Origin: G963678255 sp963678255
Lineage (GTDB): Bacteria > Cloacimonadota > Cloacimonadia > Cloacimonadales > WRIO01
NCBI GenBank assembly: GCA_963678255.2
Contig: CAXXTW010000002.1
Coordinates: forward strand, 124,001-188,000
Direction: 5' to 3'
DNA length: 64,000 nt
Positions 27,601-41,061 of the stretch are shown piece after piece (within the stretch, counting starts at the first letter, position 1; every line of letters begins with the position of its first letter). Under the pieces are notes generated by a model. The model worked only from the letters and a program-made list of their open reading frames with translations, did no database searches and had not been told where the DNA came from. The translations under genes were made by a program, and so were the position numbers.

Positions 27601-28853
27601 TTACAGCTACCGTTACAAGTGGAGGATTATATCAGGAAATTTATCTGTCTAATGGTTGGAATATCTTTTCTGTGAATAGACTCTCTGACGCTTCTGCTAT
27701 ATCTGATGTTTTATCATCATTGAGAAATAATAATCAATTAGTTAAAGTTATGAATGAATCTGGTCAATCTTATGAATATTTAAGTGAATTTTCTCAATGG
27801 ATAGATAACATCGGGTCTATTAGCACATCAGAAGGTTATTATATTAAAGTAAATACAAATTTAACAATGAACGTTACAGGTACTTCTACAATTACGCCTT
27901 TAACTATTCCTTTAATTAATGGTTGGAACATTATTTCTTACCCTTATGATTACAGTCAACCAGCTTTACCCTTATTACAATCTTTGATTAATAATAATCA
28001 ATTAGTTAAAGTTATGAATGAATCTGGACAGGCAATCGAATATCACCCTGTAATTGGTTGGATAAATAATATCAATAGCTTTCAACCTGGTGAAGGGTAC
28101 TCAGTTAAAGTAAATCAAAATGTTGACTTTGTCTATCCAAATCAACGTTTCTTCCCAAATCTTTCTCAAAACCTTTCTATTATAAATCGAACTCCCAAAC
28201 ATTTTCTAAAAGTTTGGACTGGAAATGGTTTTAAACACTTTAATGTCTATATCATCAACAATGATTATCTAAAATCGATCTTGTCTTCAGGAGATGAGAT
28301 CGCTCTGTATGACGGAGAATTTTGTGTTTCCTCACTTGTTATTAATGGAAATGAAGATTTCTTCTCATTAATTGCCAGCTTAAATACTAACGATCAAAGT
28401 AATAATAATGGGTATTCTATAAATCATCCATTTTCAATTCGAATATTTAATCAAAATAATGAATATAAAAATATTGACTATTCTATAATCAGTGGAACTA
28501 ATCTATTTAATATTGGTGAATCAGCTGTTATAACAATTAATAATTTATTAGCAAATAATGATATTCTTATTCCCAAATTAACTGAGATCCAATCTATTTA
28601 TCCAAATCCATTCAATCCTTCTACTACTATTCAGTATAGTATCAATAAAAATGACTTTGTTGAGATTGATATATATAATGTAAAAGGACAAAAAATAAAA
28701 TCATTGATTTCTCAAAAACATACTCCCGGAATTTTCCATGTTGTATGGAATGGAAAAGACTTAAATGAAAAATCAGTATCTTCCGGAATCTATATGTGTA
28801 GAATTAAAACCTCTAATAAAATTATTTCTAAAAAAATGATTTTAGTTAAATAG
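24690..28853 (+). CDS. secreted M6-family metalloprotease, multidomain, with sorting domain
   Basis: 1387 aa from ATG 24690 (GGAGGA just upstream; the ATG at 24660 would put ten residues before the signal peptide). Signal peptide MKKFFLIMFLSILITSLFGA. The M6 (immune-inhibitor-A-like) protease domain carries HEMFH (H312, E313, H316) followed by LGAPDLY. Then come a jelly-roll 'choice-of-anchor J' domain (WVEGFEDAFPPTGW, about 515-680), fibronectin-III-like segments, two tandem homologous domains (LSNGWNIFS and LINGWNIIS, about 980-1150), and a C-terminal sorting domain (IYPNPFNPSTTIQYSI ... KKMILVK). Probably an exported protease for extracellular protein breakdown. Monocistronic. Confidence 0.88.
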   Translation: MKKFFLIMFLSILITSLFGAWLNNIPMKIHQLDGTDISCFASGDEFHNWLHDKDGYTIIQNSVTGYYVWADYSGKSIVATDYRIDLTNPKDLGIPKYVNISNEEYLTKKENFFGSSRDLPVNAPTQGSLNNLVVFIRFSGETEYSQNISVYESMFNSQDLNANSMKNYFKEASYQSLTINSTYYPNPISNMVVSFQDIYPRSYYSPYSVTNTNGYTDDTQRTTREHTLLKRAVLAIASSVPSSLNLDGDNDGYVDNVCFVIKGTAGEWANLLWPHQWSLYSETVNINGKQVYDYNFQLQDFLSSEGNSVLAHEMFHTLGAPDLYRYVTAGEPIGSWDLMSTNTNPPQHMSVYMKYRYGTWISDIPVISTSGTYTINSIKSATNNCYRINSPNSTTEFFVVEFRKNNNGTFDSQLSGSGLVVYRVNSLADGEGNAQGPPDELYVYRPGGTTTSDGTIQNAFFSLESGRTQINDSTNPSSFLSNGSPSGLVINNIGSSNSLNISFNVQFTETIITEFPWVEGFEDAFPPTGWTQVDQDGDTYRWFELSGTAQPHSGLKCAASASYLNDVGVLTPDNWLISPKIQLPVFSANQSAQLKFWVAAYNASWPAEHYSVLISNSQNPASFIPLYSETLQNTTWIENTISLAEYSGQDVYIAFRHHSVSDMFYLKLDDVSVELMTTPVFLPPGNLTANVNNRDVTLNWSSPDIQTLNDWITYSDSYNSGVGLDAAAEFMVAQRYTNSQLVQIGAINGQLTKVRFIGHEPTATYTIKIWTGGSENPYNPGNLVLSQLVSGTISPDVWTEVILNTPINIPVTGELWIGYNVNTPLGFPAGADAGPSYDGYSNLIYLDNQWSTLFSLAPAMNYNWCIGGYITGMTNNIINLPTTQISSRELKNNNINNKNLLKSISFSSLNTNPNPVRNLLGYNVFRGNTLLNQTPLSTNVLTYLDQNLDNGEYTYSVTAVYSNGESIPVSVTATVTSGGLYQEIYLSNGWNIFSVNRLSDASAISDVLSSLRNNNQLVKVMNESGQSYEYLSEFSQWIDNIGSISTSEGYYIKVNTNLTMNVTGTSTITPLTIPLINGWNIISYPYDYSQPALPLLQSLINNNQLVKVMNESGQAIEYHPVIGWINNINSFQPGEGYSVKVNQNVDFVYPNQRFFPNLSQNLSIINRTPKHFLKVWTGNGFKHFNVYIINNDYLKSILSSGDEIALYDGEFCVSSLVINGNEDFFSLIASLNTNDQSNNNGYSINHPFSIRIFNQNNEYKNIDYSIISGTNLFNIGESAVITINNLLANNDILIPKLTEIQSIYPNPFNPSTTIQYSINKNDFVEIDIYNVKGQKIKSLISQKHTPGIFHVVWNGKDLNEKSVSSGIYMCRIKTSNKIISKKMILVK

Positions 28854-29210
28854 GTAATAATTGCTTTTATTTTGAATAATAGCAGAGAAAAAATCGAGTA
28901 CCTAATATAAATTAGTCCTCAAAATTACCAAAAAGCGGGTGATGAAGAATCTAATTGTGCCATAGCCCTAAGAATTAAAAGAGAGAGTATTGGGTTAGTA
29001 AAAAAAAAATAAAGTGTTAAGAATTAGTTAATAATCAGAGAGATAGAGTGTCGTTTTGTCTAAAAAAAAGACAAGGAGAAAAAAAAGTTCTTGACGAAAA
29101 AAGAGTAGTATGCGAATTTGAGTGAACTTGTTTGTAACGAACAGGTGATCTGAGAAAGAGAAATAGAAGTGAAGCAAGTGTCCAGTCGAGATAAAAATTT
29201 GAGAAAAGTG
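28854..29210. other. rRNA operon leader region
   Basis: 357 bp without ORF. The rRNA promoter must lie here, but I cannot assign it safely: TTGACG at 29091-29096 has only a poor -10 (GAATTT) at 17 nt. TTGTC (29056-29060) with GACAA (29070-29074) around an A-rich loop could be a leader hairpin. Confidence 0.4.
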
Positions 29211-33816
<4,606 letters not shown>

Positions 33817-33862
33817 TTTTTTCTTTATACTCTGTCCAATATATATTTATCCGCGGGGATAA

Positions 33863-33982
<120 letters not shown>

Positions 33983-34043
33983 TAATCCCCGCGGTTCTTT
34001 TTATCTATATCTTTGTTAGTTATTTTTATAAAAAAGGTTATTA

Positions 34044-34163
<120 letters not shown>

Positions 34164-34176
34164 TAATAACCTTTAT

Positions 34177-34461
34177 TTATATATCTTCTTCCTCTTCACT
34201 ATCATTATTAACCATCTCTTTTTTATTTTTAGATGAATTATTCATAAAATTATATTTTTTATAATGATTAGTTAATTCAGAAAGTGTTAGAACTAATATG
34301 ATGAGAAATACTACGCCAGATATGATAAAATGTTTTCCCATACCAGTGAAGTCTAAAAAGTGTTTTTTCCTCCATTGTCTTTTAGTTAACTGGTATGAAA
34401 CAGAAAGATACCATCCACTTAAGTATAATAGTAAAGATAAAATGCTTAAATAATCTGACAT
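34177..34461 (-). CDS. small two-TM membrane protein, unknown function
   Basis: 94 aa from ATG 34461. A hydrophobic helix near residues 5-22 and a second at about 48-66 (FIISGVVFLIILVLTL), then a charged, acidic tail (DSEEEEDI). It starts 6 nt after the stop of the PAS gene, so it is in the same operon. No family recognised. The 5S terminator stem abuts its 3' end. Confidence 0.6.
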   Translation of the reverse strand: MSDYLSILSLLLYLSGWYLSVSYQLTKRQWRKKHFLDFTGMGKHFIISGVVFLIILVLTLSELTNHYKKYNFMNNSSKNKKEMVNNDSEEEEDI

Positions 34462-34467
34462 ATACAA

Positions 34468-35097
34468 TTATTCTTTATTTAATCTATTTCTTTTAATTAC
34501 TTGTAGTTCTGGATATAATAAATCCATACATTCTGGACAAATTGAATGAGAAAAATCAACATCGGTATGATCATGAATGTAGGACTCTACTGAGACCCAG
34601 AAATTATCATCATCTCTTATTTTCTTACAATTAGCACATATTGGTATGATATCTCTTAACTGAACTAATTCACTAATATTTTCAATAATAAGAAGAGCAT
34701 ATAATATTTCATTATGTAAGAAAGGACTTGATGTAATTAACCCATGAAAAGATTTAGTTTCATCGAATTCATCCAAAACATGATTCTTTGATGAATTTTT
34801 TTTTAATATCATAGATACATTTTTTCTGTATGTTTTTCCTCCTGTAAAAGCCTGATTTACAGCATTTCTAATCACACAATATTTGCATTCTGTCGCATGT
34901 CCACAACCTTCTGAAGATTCAAAAGAATGAATACAACGCAAAATTTCACCACCTCTTTTTTGGTAAATTTCACTATCTGATTGAATCATATTTTTTGCTT
35001 CATGATTAAAAAAGAGTACTCTCACATCGTCATCTACAACAAAAATAGGTATGGGTATAACATTAAAAATAGATCCATAAATATTATCTAATTCCAT
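34468..35097 (-). CDS. PAS-domain protein with C-terminal zinc-ribbon-like motif
   Basis: 209 aa. The PAS domain (about 8-130) includes a cysteine-rich insertion (CGHATECKYC). The C-terminus reads IPICANCKKIRDDDNFWVSVESYI ... SICPECMDLLYPE, a tail common at the end of PAS/response-regulator proteins; its four cysteines could bind metal. No kinase or output domain is present, so it may act through a partner. AAAAGGAG precedes the start. Confidence 0.78.
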   Translation of the reverse strand: MELDNIYGSIFNVIPIPIFVVDDDVRVLFFNHEAKNMIQSDSEIYQKRGGEILRCIHSFESSEGCGHATECKYCVIRNAVNQAFTGGKTYRKNVSMILKKNSSKNHVLDEFDETKSFHGLITSSPFLHNEILYALLIIENISELVQLRDIIPICANCKKIRDDDNFWVSVESYIHDHTDVDFSHSICPECMDLLYPELQVIKRNRLNKE

Positions 35098-35127
35098 TTT
35101 ACTGGCTCCTTTTTAATCAATTATTAA

Positions 35128-35156
35128 ATAATATTGGAAAAGTATTAATTTGTCAA
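35128..35156 (-). promoter_or_regulatory. promoter of PAS gene
   Basis: On the minus strand TTGACA (35156-35151), a 17-nt spacer, TATTAT (35133-35128), 31 nt before the start codon. Confidence 0.65.
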
Positions 35157-35202
35157 TAATATTTAAAAAAAATAACGAAATATTCAATAAAATTAATATC
35201 GT

Positions 35203-36585
35203 TTATTTTATTAAGTATTTTTTCATTTCTTTTGTTATTTCGTTTATTTGATAATATAGAAATTCTTTTCTATTGGTAAGATCATTCAAGTTCATTGCCT
35301 GATAATTTGATTGGTATCTTGTTAATCCAATACTGGAAAAATCACTAAATTGCTTATCTGGATAACTCCATGTTTTTACTAACTTATTACTTTTTGATTC
35401 GAAAAGATTAAATGTTACTTTTACTTCTGACTTATAGTATGTTGTAATTTTAATTGTTTTTAACAATTGAACATTACAAACTAAGAAAAAATCACTTTCA
35501 TTTTTAGTCTTAATCTGAAAACCAAGTTTTTTAAAACGATTCAGTAAATCATGAGTAAGATCATTTATATGAGAATTACTTGTATCTAGGAAAATACAAA
35601 TATTCTCATAATAGAAAGGTGATAAAACATTGAATTTCAGACTTGTATTCTCATGTGGAAGAGGAGAAAACTCATCTTTTTTTATAACATTTAAAGAATA
35701 ATTTTGGCTTGTATTATTTCTTTGATCAAGATTAATTATAACTAATCCCTTTTTATCTGTTTTATACACTTCTTCGTTTTTTGCAGTAACATAAACAGGA
35801 ATATTATCTAATGCTTCATTTTTTAAAGTAATAGACAATAATAAATGTTTTGGAAATTTATCTTCTTTATTAATGAGAGAAATTTTGATATTAAGAAGTT
35901 GATCTGTCAGTTCATTACTTAAAATGATTCTATTACTTTGATAATTGTTTAAAACTTCTACAGGTAACAGAGATCTAAAATGATAATATTCTTTCTCAAA
36001 TTCAATAATTTCCTGATAAGTGTTCATTAAAAATAGAAAGTTTTGTGAAGTATTTGATAATTTTGAGTATTTTATATTATCTGTAAATTCTGAGTATTTA
36101 TTAATAAGCTCATTTATAAATAAATCTCTATTAAAATATACGCTTACATATGCCATATAGCTTGTTTTTGAATTAGTTATTTGTTTTTCCCAATAGATTT
36201 TATCAGATTTAATTTTTAGAGAATAAATTCCATTAAGAGAAACATTTTTTTTTACATAAGAAGATTGAAAGTCTTGTTTATCATTTTCTATACTAATATT
36301 CTCGATTTGAATTTCTATCTGAACATTAACTCCTAAGTTCTGAATTATCATATTTTGAGCATGAGAAATTGCATTATCGATAGCCTCTTGTAAAGTTGAT
36401 GAAGGTTGAGATACACCGATGTAGTAATTAGTTTTATTAATAAAACTTTTTAGGCTAGAATCTCCTGAATTTTCAACAATCTTAGATTCAATTGGAATAA
36501 AGAATAAAAATGACATTAATAAAAAAACAAAAACTCTATGATTACTAGTAACTAATAATAAATAGAGTTTTAGCAAAAATTTCAT
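35203..36585 (-). CDS. exported LPP20-like protein
   Basis: 460 aa with an N-terminal hydrophobic export signal (about 18-32). Residues about 50-150 show the LPP20-type pattern (EAIDNAISHAQNMIIQNLG, then TSYMAYVSVYFNRD) of outer-membrane-associated proteins; the rest, including a segment like a PEGA/CarboxypepD beta-sandwich (VYVTAKNEEVYKTDKKGLVIINL), is of unknown role. It follows the threonine aldolase gene by 4 nt. The family assignment is moderate. Confidence 0.55.
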   Translation of the reverse strand: MKFLLKLYLLLVTSNHRVFVFLLMSFLFFIPIESKIVENSGDSSLKSFINKTNYYIGVSQPSSTLQEAIDNAISHAQNMIIQNLGVNVQIEIQIENISIENDKQDFQSSYVKKNVSLNGIYSLKIKSDKIYWEKQITNSKTSYMAYVSVYFNRDLFINELINKYSEFTDNIKYSKLSNTSQNFLFLMNTYQEIIEFEKEYYHFRSLLPVEVLNNYQSNRIILSNELTDQLLNIKISLINKEDKFPKHLLLSITLKNEALDNIPVYVTAKNEEVYKTDKKGLVIINLDQRNNTSQNYSLNVIKKDEFSPLPHENTSLKFNVLSPFYYENICIFLDTSNSHINDLTHDLLNRFKKLGFQIKTKNESDFFLVCNVQLLKTIKITTYYKSEVKVTFNLFESKSNKLVKTWSYPDKQFSDFSSIGLTRYQSNYQAMNLNDLTNRKEFLYYQINEITKEMKKYLIK

Positions 36586-36589
36586 AAAT

Positions 36590-37615
36590 CTAAATTAATT
36601 CACTTTTTAAGAAATTACAAAAATCATAAACATCTTGTTCAATCATGTTAAATGAAGTCATAAATCTAACTTCCCCCTTTTCTTCATCCCATGTATAGAA
36701 AAATCTTTTACTTTGCAGATCAGCAATTCTATCTTTTGGTAAAACAGCAAAAACAGCATTTACTTCTGGTTCTCTGGTAACTATAATCTGAGGAATAGAT
36801 TTTAATTCTTGATATAACACTTTTGCTAAATGATTGGCATGTTGTGCATTTTTTAACCATAACTCGTTTTCAAAATATACTTTATATTGACAGGTTATGA
36901 ATCTTATTTTTGATAAGAGTTGCATTGATTGTTTACGAATAAAGGGGAAAAATTTAGCATAAGTCTTATTAAAAAAAACAACAGCTTCACCAAACCCCAT
37001 TCCGTTTTTTGTGCTTCCAAATGATAAAACATCGACACCTAAGTCTTTACTAATTTCTTTGAGACCAATATGTAAGGATGCACAGGCGTTTGATATTCGA
37101 GCTCCGTCCATATGCACCAACAATTCATGTTGATGTGCATAATTGATTAATTCTTTTAATTCAGTTATTGAATATAAGGTTCCTAATTCAGTTGATTGCG
37201 AGAAAGAAATAACTTTTGGTTGAGTGTGATGTTGATCCCCTTTAAAATGTAAAAATGAATCGATATGCTGAGGCTTTAACTTGCCATTTTCAGTAGGAAC
37301 AGTAAAAAGCTTACAACCAATCAGATTTTCAACTGCTCCACATTCATCCACATTGATATGAGCGGTTTCAGGGCAAATGATCCCTTCAAAACTATTTGTA
37401 AGAGATTTTAAAGCAGTAGCATTAGCTCCAGTACCATTTAAAACAAAAAAAGCTTCGATATCATCACCAAATATATTTTTAAAATAGTTAATAGCTTCAT
37501 TTGTATAAAAATCATCTCCATATGATATATAGTCACCTTGATTTGCCCGAATAATAGATTCGAGTATTTCTGGATGGATTCCTGCATTATTATCACTTGC
37601 AAAACTTTTATTCAT
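36590..37615 (-). CDS. low-specificity threonine aldolase family protein
   Basis: 341-aa PLP enzyme of fold type I. Recognised by SFASDNNAGIHPEI at the start, NGTGANATAL, the HMDGARISNAC aspartate region, and the PLP lysine in SFGSTKNGMG (about residue 205). It cleaves L-threonine or allo-threonine to glycine and acetaldehyde. AAGGAGTAGGAA precedes ATG 37615. It overlaps the SprT-like gene by 8 nt, so it belongs to the malic-enzyme operon. Confidence 0.88.
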   Translation of the reverse strand: MNKSFASDNNAGIHPEILESIIRANQGDYISYGDDFYTNEAINYFKNIFGDDIEAFFVLNGTGANATALKSLTNSFEGIICPETAHINVDECGAVENLIGCKLFTVPTENGKLKPQHIDSFLHFKGDQHHTQPKVISFSQSTELGTLYSITELKELINYAHQHELLVHMDGARISNACASLHIGLKEISKDLGVDVLSFGSTKNGMGFGEAVVFFNKTYAKFFPFIRKQSMQLLSKIRFITCQYKVYFENELWLKNAQHANHLAKVLYQELKSIPQIIVTREPEVNAVFAVLPKDRIADLQSKRFFYTWDEEKGEVRFMTSFNMIEQDVYDFCNFLKSELI

Positions 37616-38372
37616 TTCCTACTCCTTGTTTTTTTAATAATCTTAGTGGAACATAGTATTTTGAAAACCTATTTCCTTGAGAATCTTTAAAGAGACCTTT
37701 TTGATTTGGTACCAGAACAGTTGCTCTTCTGGTAATGCGATTAATTGTTCCATGAAATAGTTGTTTATTAAATTCAAAAAAAACTTTGTCCCCTACATTG
37801 ATATCCATAATATCATTTATAGTTTCAGTATTTTTATAAATATGATGTTTTGTATCGGTATGACCAAATAACTTATAAGCAATTTGTTTAAAATCTTTTT
37901 TAGAGCAGCTTGAATGACCTTTTAAAATGAATTCAATTACATGAACCAATTCATGTTCCATTACTCTCATTAAAGCTTCATAAGGCTTTTTACATTGAAT
38001 TCCGTTAATTAGATATCCGTCATGGTGGTTTTGGTAGGCATGTAGTAATAGAGGGATTGAAAAGGTTATTATGATGTCACCTGAAGCTTTTTTGTATGAC
38101 GTAATGCCAGCACACCTGGTTAATCTTCTGGAAAGTTTCAAACTAATGTTTTTAAAATTAGTTATTTGTTTATCAAAGAAAATCTTATCATATAAAAAGA
38201 AAAGTTTTATAATTGATTTCTGAGATAGAATCCCAGCAGATTGATTTAAGTTATTATTTAAAAAAACTAAAAATTCATTCTCAATTTCTTCTCTTTTATC
38301 AGAATAATTATTTTTTTTTAAACAATCTATCAGTTGAATCATATCATTTATGAGATAACTTGATTGATACAT
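37608..38372 (-). CDS. SprT-like metal-dependent protein
   Basis: 254 aa with an HELVH zinc-protease motif at about 137-141 and a SprT-like setting (FDKQITNFKNISLKLSRRLTRCAG). The C-terminus (GDKVFFEFNKQLFHGTINRITRRATVLV) resembles a small SH3-like domain. SprT/SPRTN relatives act on DNA-protein crosslinks or are uncharacterised. The start at 38372 overlaps malic enzyme by 25 nt; ATG 38342, 5 nt after the malic enzyme stop, is an equally good choice by translational coupling, as neither has a clear ribosome binding site. Confidence 0.7.
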   Translation of the reverse strand: MYQSSYLINDMIQLIDCLKKNNYSDKREEIENEFLVFLNNNLNQSAGILSQKSIIKLFFLYDKIFFDKQITNFKNISLKLSRRLTRCAGITSYKKASGDIIITFSIPLLLHAYQNHHDGYLINGIQCKKPYEALMRVMEHELVHVIEFILKGHSSCSKKDFKQIAYKLFGHTDTKHHIYKNTETINDIMDINVGDKVFFEFNKQLFHGTINRITRRATVLVPNQKGLFKDSQGNRFSKYYVPLRLLKKQGVGNE

Positions 38373-39805
38373 TCTTTAAGAATTTTTTCAATTAAAGAAG
38401 GATCCGGTTTTTTGATAATATTTTCTTTCATTAATAAATCTATAAGTTTATGCGTTTCTTTAATGTCAGACAAGGTTTGTTGATAGACTTCATCCCAACA
38501 CAAATTTATTCTGGCAACACCATCGTTAATAGCCTGAGTTGCGACATCAGCGGCTTCATAAGCATAAACTTCAAGATCATTCATTAACGGCAAGATATTG
38601 GTTGGAGAAAGATTTTTATTTTCTGCATATCTTGCAAGAGACTGAGCAGCAGATAAAGCCATATTATTTGTAATTTTTCTACTTCTTGTTAAAAGCGCTC
38701 CTTTTAAAATACCAGGAAACCCTAATGAGTTATTCACCTGGTTAGGAAAATCACCTCTTCCCGTGGCAACAATATAGGCTCCTGCTTCTTTAGCAGAATA
38801 AGGATAAATCTCGGGAACAGGATTTGCACAGGTAAAAACGATTGACTTTTCAGCCATTTGTTTTATCCATTGTGGTTTAACAGTGTCTGGACCGGGTTTG
38901 GACAAAGCAACCAGAATATCAGCACCAATTAATGCTTCTTGTACATCATTTATTTTTTTGGGATTAGTTTTTTGACAAAGATCCCATTGTAGATAATATT
39001 CTTTATTATCTCTGAAATCATATCTCTCAGAATGTAATCCACCCTGATGATCAATTAGTATCAATCTTTCAGGGTTTACTCCATTCAGTAAGAGAAGTTT
39101 TGCTACGGTTGTATTAGAAGCACCAGCACCCATTAGTACGATTGATACATCTGAAAACGTTTTGTTAGTAAGTTTTAGAGCGTTTATCAAACCAGCAATG
39201 ATAACGCAGGCTGTTCCTTGAGCATCATCGTGCCAGACAGGAATATCACAGGATTCCTGACATTTATCTAGTATTTTATAACAATTAGGTTGAGAGATAT
39301 CTTCTAAATTTACTGCCCCAAAACTTGGTTCTATCATTTTTACAAAATCTATAACTTTATCTGCTACTGGAATACCATTTTTATCTCGATTATTTATGCA
39401 AAGAGCCTGAGCATCTATACCTGCTAAATATTTCATTAAAAATGCTTTACCTTCCATAACCCCTAAACCACCAGCAATACCGCAATCCCCATCTCCTAAA
39501 ACTCTGGTGGAATCACTAACAACAGCTACTGTATTACTTCTATTTGATAGTGAAAAGGATTTTTCAATATCATCTCTAATAGTCGTAGATATTGATGATA
39601 CACCTGGAGTGTACCATACATTAAACCAATTAAACCCATAAACAGGAGCTTTAGGAATTGTTTGCATTTTTCCTTTATAAAAATCATGCATAACTAATGA
39701 AATTTGTTTATAAAAGAGAGTTTGAATTTTCGCTTTTTGTTCTTCATTAATGTTTTTTGGATAGTACTCATCCAAATTGTTTAGTTTAAGAAGATCTATT
39801 TCCAT
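38348..39805 (-). CDS. malic enzyme (oxidative decarboxylase of malate)
   Basis: 485 aa from ATG 39805, which has GGAG 5 nt upstream; an in-frame ATG at 39871 overlaps the promoter and is rejected. Motifs: VWYTPGVS, SDSTRVLGDGDCG, the DDAQGTA segment with metal-binding aspartates, the VLMGAGASNTT nucleotide-binding loop, and ANPVPEI. It converts malate to pyruvate and CO2 with reduction of NAD(P). First gene of a four-gene minus-strand operon. Confidence 0.92.
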   Translation of the reverse strand: MEIDLLKLNNLDEYYPKNINEEQKAKIQTLFYKQISLVMHDFYKGKMQTIPKAPVYGFNWFNVWYTPGVSSISTTIRDDIEKSFSLSNRSNTVAVVSDSTRVLGDGDCGIAGGLGVMEGKAFLMKYLAGIDAQALCINNRDKNGIPVADKVIDFVKMIEPSFGAVNLEDISQPNCYKILDKCQESCDIPVWHDDAQGTACVIIAGLINALKLTNKTFSDVSIVLMGAGASNTTVAKLLLLNGVNPERLILIDHQGGLHSERYDFRDNKEYYLQWDLCQKTNPKKINDVQEALIGADILVALSKPGPDTVKPQWIKQMAEKSIVFTCANPVPEIYPYSAKEAGAYIVATGRGDFPNQVNNSLGFPGILKGALLTRSRKITNNMALSAAQSLARYAENKNLSPTNILPLMNDLEVYAYEAADVATQAINDGVARINLCWDEVYQQTLSDIKETHKLIDLLMKENIIKKPDPSLIEKILKECINQVIS

Positions 39806-39842
39806 TTTAGCTCCAATTATTATTATTAAATACCACTTTTTC

Positions 39843-39871
39843 ATATTAAAAAAGACAGACAGTCTCGTCAA
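39843..39871 (-). promoter_or_regulatory. promoter of malic enzyme operon
   Basis: On the minus strand TTGACG (39871-39866), a 17-nt spacer and TAATAT (39848-39843), leaving a leader of about 30 nt before ATG 39805. Confidence 0.65.
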
Positions 39872-40183
39872 GGATTTTCAAAATTATGCACTCAATAAAT
39901 TGAGCATTAGATTTGTATTCTAGATTTTTTAAAAAGCTGTTGTTTGGAAAAAATAAGCCAAGCTCCAAGCAAGGAGTAACCTATCAGTAACCTATCAGTA
40001 ATCTACAATTAATATCAGTATATTTTCATCATGGTTTTAAGGATATAAACAAAACAGGAAATATCTATTAAAACACAGACAAATATAAAAAAGTATTGAC
40101 AAAACCAAACAAATATAAGATATGTCTATAAAAATATAAATTTGAGAATAATAATAATTATCATTTGATATTGGGAGGATAAA
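39872..40183. other. divergent intergenic region with 11-bp direct repeats
   Basis: The region between the malic enzyme promoter and the DUF2087 gene holds GTAACCTATCA twice in tandem (39976-39986, 39987-39997) and a third, degenerate unit (39998-40008). TTGACA at 40096-40101 may be the -35 of the rightward promoter, with no clear -10. No ORF or RNA was recognised. Confidence 0.5.
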
Positions 40184-40477
40184 ATGGAAAAAATAAATTA
40201 TGAAAAAGTAATAAAAAATTATTTTAATCAGGATGGTAGTTTAAAACTATTACCCAAAAAAGAAAAAAAGAAATTAATAATTTTACATTACATTACTCAA
40301 AAATTCGAACTTAACAAGCAATACACAGAACAAGAAGTTAATCAGAAATTATTATCAATATTTGCTGATTTTTTTTTAATTAGACGATGTTTGGTTGACT
40401 ATGGTTTTTTTAGAAGACAAGTTGATGGAAGTTCTTATTGGATTAATAATGAAAGAGAGGGCAACTTTAATGAATAA
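40184..40477 (+). CDS. DUF2087-domain protein
   Basis: 97 aa. The pattern (LKLLPKKEKKKLIILHYIT, YTEQEVN, LIRRCLVDYGFFRR...GSSYW) is that of DUF2087, a small winged-helix-like domain sometimes fused to regulators. GGGAGGAT precedes ATG 40184. The last 8 nt overlap the next gene, indicating translational coupling. Confidence 0.72.
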   Translation: MEKINYEKVIKNYFNQDGSLKLLPKKEKKKLIILHYITQKFELNKQYTEQEVNQKLLSIFADFFLIRRCLVDYGFFRRQVDGSSYWINNEREGNFNE

Positions 40478-40820
40478 AGAAAATAGAAAAGAATTGGTAA
40501 TGAAAGCCATGCAGGAAAAAAGGACACCAGGAATATTTAAAATTCAATGTAAGAATTCAGAAATACTATATCTGGGAGCATCTTTGACTTTAGAAAAAGC
40601 ATTAAATCGTCATGTTGGAGAATTAAAATGTAATTCTCATAAAAATTTAAATATGCAGTCAGATTGGAACAAATTTGGAGAAGAGGCTTTTTCAATAGAA
40701 ACAATAGCAAAAGTTCCCGAAGACCGAGATCCTGATTTCACTTTTTTAATGAAATTACTTACTGAACAAATACAAATCTATACAGATAAGGGTTTTAAAG
40801 TTGAGAAGTTATTAATGTGA
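40470..40820 (+). CDS. GIY-YIG nuclease-family protein
   Basis: 116 aa from ATG 40470 (GAGAGGG upstream); the in-frame ATG at 40395 would overlap the previous gene deeply. The GIY-YIG motif appears as PGIFKIQ ... LYLGAS, followed by a SHKNLNMQSDWNKFGEEAFSIE segment as in short Firmicutes-type relatives paired with DUF2087. The motif is relaxed (GIF, YLG), so nuclease activity is uncertain. Confidence 0.65.
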   Translation: MNKENRKELVMKAMQEKRTPGIFKIQCKNSEILYLGASLTLEKALNRHVGELKCNSHKNLNMQSDWNKFGEEAFSIETIAKVPEDRDPDFTFLMKLLTEQIQIYTDKGFKVEKLLM

Positions 40821-41015
40821 CGCCTTGTAACTATAAGGGTTTAGTTGGATTTAAAAAAAAGGATAGTGATATTAATGAGAAAATGGATTTATTACTCTCT
40901 TCGAAATATAGAACTATTGAGCTCATAAGTATGAAAAGAACAAATGCATAAATTGTGAAAATGAATTATAATGAATTCACCAGATTAATAGCAATAGTAG
41001 AATAATATTAAAATA
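40821..41015. other. short non-coding stretch
   Basis: AT-rich; only very short frames (such as one from ATG 40875) without ribosome binding site. Nothing recognised. Confidence 0.4.
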
Positions 41016-41049
41016 AATAAAGCTCAGAAACGAATATCTGAGCTTTATT
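41016..41049 (-). terminator. bidirectional-looking terminator
   Basis: Perfect 13-bp stem (41016-41028 with 41037-41049) and 8-nt loop, AT-flanked on both sides. It serves the minus-strand amidase gene and possibly the rightward GIY-YIG operon. Confidence 0.75.
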
Positions 41050-41061
41050 AAATTGAATGTT

